DNA from: Beroe ovata
Lineage: Eukaryota > Ctenophora > Nuda > Beroida > Beroidae
DNA: 24,507 bases
Direction: 5' to 3'
Assembly: GCA_946803715.1 (NCBI GenBank)
Contig: CAMPET010000111.1
Location: 84,609-109,115 of the forward strand
In this document: positions 8,865 through 18,200 of the stretch, piece by piece
Layout: each line of letters begins with the position of its first letter
Numbering within the stretch: position 1 is the first letter of the stretch
The notes under the pieces: generated by a model
What the model saw: only the letters and a program-made list of their open reading frames with translations
Told to the model about the DNA's origin: nothing
Databases searched by the model: none
Program-made: the position numbers and the translations under genes

Positions 8865-11800
8865 TCAAAATTCCATGGTTATTACTTTCGTTTTGAGATA
8901 TTCGTCGAGCGCATCCTTGCCCAGGTCCTTGCCGAAACCGGATTGTTTGAATCCGCCGAATGGGGCAGCCACGTCTGTCTTGTTGTACGTGTTAATAAAC
9001 ACTGTTCCTGCCTGCAGTCCATCGCTCACTTTCATAGCTTTCTTGATATCATTCGTAAAAACACCGGACGCCAGCCCAAACTCAGTGGCGTTAGCTCTGC
9101 GAAGCACGCCCTCAACATCACCGTCTTCAAATGACGAAATGATCATGATTGGACCGAAACTTTCTTCATGTGCGGCAAAGTTGTCATCTGACACATTCGT
9201 TAGGATCGTCGGTTCCATGAAGAGGCCAGGTCGATCCACCTGTTTCCCGCCATATGCCAAAGTGGCGCCTTCATTAACAGACCGTGTCACGAAATCCAGG
9301 AGGGATTGGAAATGTTTGCGATGGTTCTGTGGTCCATGAGCTGTTGATCTATCGAGCGGGTCCCCAATCTTCATCTTCTTCACTTCCTCTATCACCCGGG
9401 CCACGAACTCGTCATGTATGCTCCGCTCTACGAACAGGCGGCCAGCTGCGATGCAGTTCTCGCCCTTGTTGAAGAACACAGCGCCACACCCATTCCTCAC
9501 GGCAGATGACATGTCACAGTCACTGAATATGATGAGAGGAGACTTGCCTCCGAGCTCGAGCGAGCACTTCTTCAGGTTGCTCTTGGCGCAGGACTCCATG
9601 ACCGTGACACCAATACCTGTCGAACCTGTGAACCCCACTTTCCGGATGTCAGGGTGGTCGAGGATTGCTTGGCCACACCTGGACCCTGAACCAGGTAACA
9701 CAGACACCGCACCAGGAGGGAAACCAGCCTTGGCCGTCAACTCGGCCCATTTCAGGGCGGTTAGCGGTGTGACATTTGCCGGCTTTATAACTACAGTATT
9801 CCCCGCTGCGAGGGCTGCCCCCATTTTCCATGCCAGCATCATGAGAGGGTAGTTCCAGGGCACGATGAGCCCCACCGGTCCAATGGGTTCCTTCCTGGTG
9901 ATACACAGGTTTTTGTTGGGGGTTGCGTTGTTGATGGGCACTGTGTCACCCAGGATCTTATCACACCACCCAGCGTAGTATCGGAATGTGTCAATCGACA
10001 TGCCAATGTGGGTTTTCAGCGCGAGGGTGTACACAGCACCGCTGTCTATACTCTCCAATGTGGCAAGCTCCTCAGCGTGCTCCTCCATCAAATCTGCCAA
10101 TTTGTGGAGCAACTTCCCACGGTCCCTGGCGTTCATCTTGCTCCACTCTCCATCGTAAAACTGGTGTTTTGCCCCTGAGAACAACACAATTGAGCTTCTC
10201 TACACAGCAATATATCAACACCCAATCTCACTCGCACAGACGCGTCACACTCACCCTCCACTGCTATGTCGACATCTTCTTTCCGTGCCTCGTGAACGTC
10301 ACAAATGAGGCTCTCGTCAGTTGGATTAATGGTCTGGAATGTGTGACCATCAACTGCGTCCACGAACTGCCCGTTGATGAATAGCTTGTAGGGGATTTTC
10401 AGGTCCATGTTGTTTACATGCATATCAACTGCGGGCACCTCAATGTCTGCCGCGCCGCCCCCGCCACGGGACTTGAGCACTAACATCTGCACGAAATCTG
10501 AAAGATGGGGTGAAGCGTACTCATTCCACATTTCCTACAATAGCCCGTATCCTAAAATCTCCGTCTTATTCCAGAATCTCCCCCTTATTACTGAATTCCC
10601 CCTCGGAGCCCCCTGTACGTTGCATTTCATTATCGCAACGTGTTTGTATTGCTGTATAAGTCACTGCTCTGCAATGAGACACGTCTTTTGTGATAACCGG
10701 TTCCCCAAACTTGTTTATGAAAGTGAGTCACGGATCATAACAGGTTTCCCCGTGCATTATCAAATTATCGTATCACAATGAGTGTAATGTATCATAGTGC
10801 AGTGTACCAGCTATAACAGTGTACCTAGCGCTAGCACAGCTTATGAAGGGTGGTGCTTACAGTAGGGCTGAGTGGTGATGTGGGGCAAATAGTACAAAAA
10901 CGCAAAAACGTAGTGAATCCAGACAGTATTTAGCAGAATGGGTTAATTTGATCATGTCTTCTATATGACAGAGTACAGGAGGCTGTGTATGTTCACAGTA
11001 CGATGAACATTCCGTATATAACAACTACTTGTCATGTGGAATGTGGACTCTGTAATGGACCATGCATATACCTGAGAACTTGGTGTTCATGAAGACATCG
11101 TCATTCTCGATAGTCAGACCGTCACACTTCTCCTTTATCTCCTCCACAAGACGCACAACATCCATGCTGCCCGCACCTGAGAAACAGGGAGTCACTCAGT
11201 GGATCATGTGACTAATGAGAGACTACCCAGCTCCCAATGAGCGACTTTATCAACAACAACAAAACAGCAGTTTCAGCAACGAGCAGGCAGACTCACCAGC
11301 CTTGAAGAAGTCAACTTCATCCTCGACGACAGTGTTGAGTATACTCGCCCACACGCCCCTCATCGTGTCCCGCATGGCCTCCTCCTCAGGGGACAGCTCC
11401 AGGACAACAACCTCGTCCAACTCGGCACTCCCAAACTTGCTCGCAGCTACTGTTCTACCGTCCTCCAACTGCACTTGACTCACGACAACTTTCCTACCGT
11501 CACTGCCGTACAGCCACATGCCTGTCAAGAGAGAGAGAGATGAGTACATTGATATGTATGGTTAGTTCACTAGTTTTCAGCTGTTAGTTCACTGATTAAC
11601 ACCTGATCTGTTCACGACAGCATTCTTATCACACCCCTCCACAACAAACTCATTCCCTGTGACGGGCTTGTTACAATCCACGAATTTACTGCCGTACAGC
11701 GTGACCCTCTGTCCTCCAATGACGGCCCACGCCCCGGGAATCTTATCATTTCCCCTGATGAAGTTGTGGAGGCTGAGAGCGTCCTTGTCGAATTTAACCT

Positions 11801-13671
11801 CCGCAACCTCCTTCTTCTTCCATATCGGATCGTAGGATGCTCCCCATTCTGTTTGAGTTATCTTGGGTGCTCTGTCGTTAGCTATGAGACGCACAGCTTC
11901 TCCCATAGACCTCACACCTGGTGACGAAAACATCTCGTGATATCCGAGAATAAGCAGTAACTTCAGCAGGAATGAGCATTCAGTAACTATTCGCAACAAA
12001 ATTACTTGCTCAAAGACGTGGTGAGTGTGGTCTAACCTTCAGGGTAAAGGAAGCGGTTGTAAAATGTATCCACGGTGTCGTTGATGTCGATAACCGTTTC
12101 CTTCTGCAGTAGTATTGGGCCAGTGTCTAGTCCATCATCGGCGTAGAAAATCGTGAAACCTCCCGTTCTGTCACCATCCATGAGTGACCTGGTGACATGT
12201 CCACATTCATCACAGGATGTGGTCAGGAACTAGTTTACCTCTAGTCAGAATTCGAGATCAAGATTCCAACCAAAGTGAAAATGGTACCAGTTTATAGCGG
12301 AAGCTCCTCGGTGTGCTGGTAGAATGGAGGGGTGGTACACTATCGATCCTTTGGATGGTGCATCAATTACCTGGTCATTTCACTGTCAGGGTACTGCACA
12401 AAAATTGTGTGTATACTGTATATGTGTGTGATTGTGTATGTGTGTTTGTGTGTGTGTGTAGTTGTGTGCGTGTGTGTTTGTGTGTGTATGTGTATGTGTG
12501 TGTGAGCAGTGGTCAAAATGTACAATGTAGTGTCCCCTACTATCTAGGAAGAGGTAATATTTAGCAAGCAATGGGAGGGGAGTAGAACTTAAGCTTTTAG
12601 CAGATGAGAATAAAAACACAAATCAGCTGTGTATCTGAAGTGTTTTACAAGTCTTGCGCTGTCACTCCCAAACTGCAATTGTTACTTAATCCACACAATA
12701 TAAATTTAATACTTTGCCCCCAGCGTCAAATCTGCCAAAATGTGTTACAATCTAATCAAGAGGTGCAACTTCTACTTTACCCATCGTCAATCTGTGTGTT
12801 ACATGTGCTATAAGGGACCATTTTATATCGGGAACGCCACACTTATTCTTCTGACTGCAGATTGGTTATAGTGAAATTAGTAGACATTTTCCTCCATCTT
12901 TATCATTAAACAATACACATCAATGAGCTGATTCTATTCCTACCTCCATCGGTATGAATTGAGAACAGAATGGCATGACGTTCAATTCAGCTTGCAATTC
13001 CGTGTACTTTTCCAAAACTTCTGGGATCGCCTGAAAGCGAATTTTTCCATCATTGAGATAATCAATATGATGCTATAAAAAATCATAGTAGTAGTAGTAG
13101 TTCGCGAAGTAGAAGAATCTTTCTGCTGGCGGAAATCCATACATCGACAAGCACACTCGAGAAGTTTTTCAAATAATAAACGTGCATATTCGACACACAA
13201 TAAAATGGCAATATGCCAAATAAATGACACAGTAAAATCTCTTGACTTCTCACCTGGAATTGTCCCGCCACTTTCTTTCTCCATCGAGGGAATTTGAAGA
13301 CAGGGACTCCATGTGACTCGGCAGCCACAGCCAGCGGATCAGATCTACCATTGCTGTCAGGAATAGTGAAAACACCCACTATTTCGTGTCCCTGAGTTCT
13401 CAGCAGATTGTACACATCAGCTCCAAACACTGACTGACCTGGGAAAATAGAAAAGTGTAAAATAGTCACAACTTGCCTTGGAGTCGGGACTCGGGAATCA
13501 ATAATCATTACCAAATTTTCCCACGATCATAGGAATGAGAAACTGGAGAGACTAACCAATAATTGCAATCTTCATGGCTCTGTTTACACGAGGATATGTA
13601 CAAATAGGCAACTGAGCAGACGAAAGTAAACGGCTTCTGCCCTTTTGAAATATGCTTCGAGCTATAAACAT
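8865..13671 (-). CDS. ALDH1L2: 10-formyltetrahydrofolate dehydrogenase, probably mitochondrial, 10 exons
   Basis: The enzyme oxidises 10-formyl-THF to THF and CO2 with NADP+. Proposed exons, 5' to 3', are 13557-13671, 13254-13438, 12944-13030, 12288-12370, 12037-12188, 11603-11917, 11297-11521, 11072-11176, 10255-10497 and 8865-10174. All phases agree, giving 939 residues. The N-terminal formyl-THF hydrolase domain starts at MKIAIIG (residue 33); it has [17 protein letters not shown] with catalytic His near 142 and LDTG Asp near 178. An acyl-carrier-like linker has [12 protein letters not shown] with the phosphopantetheine Ser near 391. The C-terminal aldehyde dehydrogenase domain has SLELGGKSP (Glu near 710) and [12 protein letters not shown] (Cys near 744). 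The active-site spacings match the mammalian enzymes. The ATG at 13575 would give a cytosolic ALDH1L1-like 907-residue form. The in-frame ATG at 13671 adds 32 residues rich in Arg and Ser with no Asp or Glu, like a mitochondrial presequence, and an in-frame stop lies upstream of it. Exon 4 uses a weak donor (GTACCA). Confidence 0.95.
12421..12505. repeat. (TG)n-rich microsatellite in ALDH1L intron 3
   Basis: An interrupted TG/TATG run (AC-rich on the coding strand of ALDH1L). It lies in the 573-bp intron between exons 3 and 4, about 50 bp upstream of the exon 4 acceptor in gene orientation. Open frames across it on both strands are composition artefacts. Confidence 0.9.
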
Positions 13672-14221
13672 ATCAGATTTCGGAACACCATACGGCAATG
13701 GGAATTATTTCGCAAATGCGCGCGATTATTAGCTTATAGGTCTGATTGCGTAGTCTTGCGGAGTTAAAATGGAAACAAAATTTATAAGCGCGCGCCGCGA
13801 TATGGTGATCTGACAAAAAGTTACTAAGCTCATGCATTTTAACTCAATTTATTGAACAAACGCAAAATCAAGTACCTCAATTAAGTCAAATTGTGTCGAA
13901 ATGATAATTTAAAGTCTGCTCGATGCATCACCACATCTGACCTCGCGGCGCGCGCTAATCAATTCAGTAGCCCGTAAATAATGGATATCAGAGAATCGAG
14001 CGCTAAAATGAATCTATATGATTATTTTCGAACGACAGCTCAGTTTCATTCTGTCAGTGCTGTGATGTTGCCCCCTCCTTGTTCCTTAACACCTTTCATC
14101 AGATAACTTCTTTCCAATGTGAAATTATAGATAGAATACTCTTTTAAGATGGGCTAAGAATTGGTCTTGCTATTACCAACAGCAGCGGTATTTGTTGTGT
14201 TAATCTGAGAATTTTCCAAGG
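13672..14221. promoter_or_regulatory. Divergent promoter region, ALDH1L (-) and ORMDL (+)
   Basis: The two start codons face away from each other across 550 bp. Three GC-only alternating blocks, each flanked by AT-rich DNA, lie inside: 13718-13724 (GCGCGCG), 13788-13799 (GCGCGCGCCGCG) and 13944-13955 (CGCGGCGCGCGC). No TATA box is obvious. If the right part is transcribed as the ORMDL 5' UTR, it contains upstream ATGs at 14064 (13 codons) and 14149 (ATGGGCTAA). The promoter call is inferred from gene orientation. Confidence 0.6.
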
Positions 14222-14683
14222 ATGCAAATAGGTACAACTACAGTGGAGAGTAATCCCAATGCGAATTACCTGGAGAACCGTTATTTCTGGATTGCGTATA
14301 CGGCCGCCGTGTGTTTTCTCCACATGATGTGTTCGTGCATGCCGTTTGTATCCGTAACGGCTGGGTGGTTGTGTACTCTGAACGTTCACAACATCGGCAA
14401 TTTTATCGTGTTCCACTACGTGAGGGGGTCCCCGTTTGGGGGTAGCGATCAGGGGGAGAACCGGCAGCTCACCCACTGGGAACAAATTAACTACGGTGTC
14501 CAGTGGACGAACACCAGGAAATTCCTCATCATATTCCCTGTTATCCTCTTCCTTGTGTGTCAACATTACTGTGGATACACATTCGAGTTCCTGGTGTTGG
14601 CGTCGCCTTCATTCCTTCTTCAGTTTATTCCGAAGCAGCCGTTCATGCATGCTAAACGCCTGTTTGGAATCAACAAATACTGA
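14222..14683 (+). CDS. ORMDL: ORMDL sphingolipid biosynthesis regulator, single exon
   Basis: ORMDL proteins are ER membrane subunits that restrain serine palmitoyltransferase, the first enzyme of sphingolipid synthesis, when ceramide is high. The 153-residue product has the family's usual length and full span: SNPNANY near the N-terminus (Asn13 is at the position linked to ceramide sensing), PFVSV at 41-45, HNIGNFIVFH, the motif DQGENRQLTHWEQINYGVQ at about 76-94, RKFL at 99-102, and the terminal FGINKY. Four hydrophobic segments are visible. The ATG has an A at -3 and aligns with the family start. The coding region has no intron, unlike the other genes here and the vertebrate homologues. 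A polyadenylation signal follows at 15069. Confidence 0.96.
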   Translation: MQIGTTTVESNPNANYLENRYFWIAYTAAVCFLHMMCSCMPFVSVTAGWLCTLNVHNIGNFIVFHYVRGSPFGGSDQGENRQLTHWEQINYGVQWTNTRKFLIIFPVILFLVCQHYCGYTFEFLVLASPSFLLQFIPKQPFMHAKRLFGINKY

Positions 14684-15068
14684 ACTCAGGCATATTGCCC
14701 GTACAAGGAAGCAAAATAACAGTGGTGAATCAAATTGCTGCACTCCAGGACTTTGATTTTGCTTCGCGGCGAATTTTTCTTATATCTTAACACTGATTTT
14801 AAAGTATTTGATATTTCATTTTTAGACAGCCTTATTCTTTTTAATTTATGTAGGTCATTAGAGTACCACGATTTGGTTAAAACGAACCCAATGATTTTAA
14901 AAAGGTTTAAGAATTCAAGTCTTGTAGAATTCATGCATTTTAGAAGTTTAGTTTGCATTTGTGTTGCGCATGACTTGAAAGGGAAAGCATTGATTCTTGT
15001 CTCATTCCTAATTAGAGTGTGATTTGATACTGTAATTGACATTGATCAAGTTATAGCACTGTGCTTTC

Positions 15069-15074
15069 AATAAA
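15069..15074 (+). terminator. Polyadenylation signal of ORMDL
   Basis: AATAAA, 386 bp after the ORMDL stop codon. It lies only 135 bp before the XPR1 start codon, leaving very little room for an independent XPR1 promoter. Confidence 0.6.
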
Positions 15075-15142
15075 TAACCGATATAGGAATGGTACTTCTG
15101 ACATCAGAGCCAAACCGGCATGATAATCTATCACTTCACTTC

Positions 15143-15225
15143 AGCTGATATTCCTATGGTATGATGTGAGGATGACCATACCTCGGAGGAGAGTCCATAG
15201 TCACGATCATGAAGTTCGGTACTGA
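15143..15225 (+). promoter_or_regulatory. XPR1 leader: candidate 3' splice acceptor and upstream ORFs
   Basis: A pyrimidine-rich tract ending in CTTCAG (AG at 15143-15144) looks like a 3' splice site 65 bp before the XPR1 ATG. Downstream are two upstream ATGs: 15161 (ATGATGTGA), and 15172, which opens a 17-codon frame in the +1 register that runs past the XPR1 start and stops at 15225. If this leader is used, start-codon choice is likely regulated or leaky. Confidence 0.4.
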
Positions 15226-18200
15226 GCTTCAGGCTCATCTTACACCGGAATGGAGGCAGCAATACATCGAATACGAGGTGAAATATACGATGATGACAAA
15301 AACTCGTCTTATATTTTCAATATTTTGAGTGATTAACAAGCTACTAATTACCAACAGCTTATATTTCAATTTAAGGATCAGGAACCGGAATGCATTTATA
15401 TTCTTCACTCTCTCTCTTCCCCCTTAGGGTCTGAAGACTCTTCTCTTCTCAATGCTCGATAAGAAGCAGGAATACCTAGAGAACTATTCTGACAACGGCG
15501 GGGGTTAGTTACAACAAGTCAAAAACTGATTATTATCAGTTTGAATAGAAATAGCAGATCCATTTTGTTTTGGAGGAGAGCAAGTCAAACAACAAATATG
15601 AATGATTTAAATACTTCATATTCACGTCACCAATCATGTCAATCGTGTTGTTTCAAAGTATTAGATGGATCTAGCAACGCCTTATTCGTTCAGAAGATCC
15701 TGATGGTATAAATGAGCTGTTTGATCACTCTTTCTTTGAGGGGGTCATGTCGGAGATCAAGCGAATTAACATCTTCTACCAAGGTAGCTGTCCATGAAAT
15801 TGACCACACCCAAAAGCTAACTCTTTTATAGTCTCCTTCGAACTTGCACAGTGCATTGTTTACGACAGAGACGATCTTAATTATCGTGGATATGATTGCT
15901 CTTAACGTACACGATGTAGTGCTGAGTGTATAGGTAATCAGTTTGTAATAAGGGTCAGTTAGTACTTTGTATGAACAGTGAGTACTCTGCAATCTGTATG
16001 ATGATGATGTTTTGTTTATTGCACAATGTGCAATTTCGAGTACATTGATCATCTCCTCAGAGAAGGAAAGTGAGACAATGGCCAGGTACACGAAACTAAC
16101 TTCAGAGTTTCACAGACAACTTGAGCTACTCCATCAGCAATCGAGGGGCAAGGTTTGTTGGTACCTAATATCTATCCCAGGAAAGTTGGTTAGAATACAA
16201 GATAACAAGCCCATAGTTGAGTCCCATTGGATGGCACTTTCCCGTAACATCCCTTCTCCTTGACACCGCTTTCCCCCTAACAACACTCTCCTAGACACCA
16301 CTTTCCATTGACACCGTTTTTCCTTGATATCCTTTTCCTCGACGCTGCTTTTCTCTTGACACTCATCTCCTTGACATCGTGATACATTCGAATTATCCCT
16401 TTGACAACTCTTCCACTTGACACCACCTTCCCTCCTTTCGCACAGTATTGATTTGACACTTTCTTTAGTGCCCCCTCTCACTGACATCAATTTCCACCGG
16501 CAACATTTAGAATGACACCACTATCAACCTCTTTATCTACTCAACCTCCTACTATACCAGGAGAAGTCAGATATCAAAGGTAAGAAAGTACTGGCTATAC
16601 ATCCAGCCAAGATCAAGAAACTTGAGAACAAGATTTATGATAAGTTCAGAATGGCCTTCTCTGAGTACTACCTGAACCTCATTTTGCTGCAGAATTATCA
16701 GGTTAGCACCAATACAGAATAACCTTCCGTACATAATAACTGAGAATAGCAGTCCTTGATGCAACCGAACAATGGTTCGTTAATTTTCTTGTTAAGGGAA
16801 TTAATTCCCTAATTTGTTCCCTTATTTGCTTCCTAACTTCAGGCTCTCAACTATACCGGGTTCAGGAAGATACTGAAAAAGTACGACAAGGTTAGTTCTT
16901 GTTGGAATGTGAACCACTCATTTACCCTAATGTATCCTGGGAAACCAAACTCTCTCGATGCGGAATGCGAGGGCCTCTACCGCATTTGCCACATGGCACA
17001 GGAGTTTTTGCTTATACGTACGCCGCGGTAACATTTGCGCATACAGTGGACCTTTCACGTTCGTTTACCATGGTTTTAGCAAGCCGCGCGCGCAAGACGC
17101 GCATTCTGTAAAACATTCGATTACCAGACATTCGGTATACCAGACATGTCCTGCTTCTACTCAAACCTCAATGTCTTGTAACTTGGTGTAGACGAAGGGA
17201 TCAAACACAAAATAGTTTGACAAAAAATATTCGGAAACCCCTTTTCAGGTTATGGAGTCTAAACGTGGTAAGAAGTGCTTCGCAACTCATGTACGCGGTA
17301 CCTACTTCGAGAAATCTAAAGAAGTTGAGAAGCTCATAGAGAAGACGGAGGTACCAGTACCAGATGGAAGGAATACACCACGTCAGATTATACTTCCCAT
17401 GTGTTTCGGTTTTAATCTCGGTTCCAAACTTCCAAATTGTCCAGAAATTCGTGACGAACACGCTGGAGAAAGGCGACCGGAACCAGGCTATGCAGCGACT
17501 GAGAGTTCCGCCTTTGTCCGGTCTAGAGCTGGTTAGTGAGTTATTATCATTAATCAGATTATTATGATCATCATGTTCATGCTATAGAGTCAGTTTAAAC
17601 ATCTCAATCCCCAGCATGAACACTCGACAACATTCAAGTCCGGATTGGTTACTGGTCTAGCTGCTGCTATTCTTGTGGTGGTAATACTGGGGAGTGAGTA
17701 TACCACCGCACACTGCCCTGACACCCACATATCATTGACCTGTTCCCTAAGAGTTGGGAACCTACAGTTCTGTAACATTTCTGAACTCTACAGTTTTCCC
17801 TACAGTTTTCCCCTACAGCTCTGTAACATTTCTGAACTCTGATGTCCCGACTCAGGTGCAATACAGGATAGGATCCAGACCGAGGGAGACGTTATCGAGG
17901 CAGATGGTATTCCAGCCCTGGTAGCATTCCGATCAACATTCCTCCTGTTTTTCTTCACAGTTCTCATATCATGGAACACGTATGGATGGAGAAATGCTGG
18001 CGTCAATCACATCCTTATCTTTGAAATAGATCCACGTGACCATCTCAACTACCTACAGCTCCTTACCGTGTGTTTTGGTGATAGAAATTTGTGTTTGATT
18101 ATAATAGTGTGTCTTTTGATGATAGTGTGTCCTTTGGCGATTGTGATGACCAAGAGGGTACAAATTATCCCGAATCTTCACGTCCATTTTGCTCAGGTTG

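Noticed and set aside
8875-9852. Plus-strand open frames of 144-154 codons
   Set aside because: They lie antisense to the large ALDH exon, whose motifs and catalytic residues are unambiguous.
12313-12619. Open frames with Val/Cys or His/Thr runs
   Set aside because: They are translations of the TG/AC microsatellite.
14144-14566. 140-codon minus-strand open frame
   Set aside because: It is antisense to ORMDL and has no family features.
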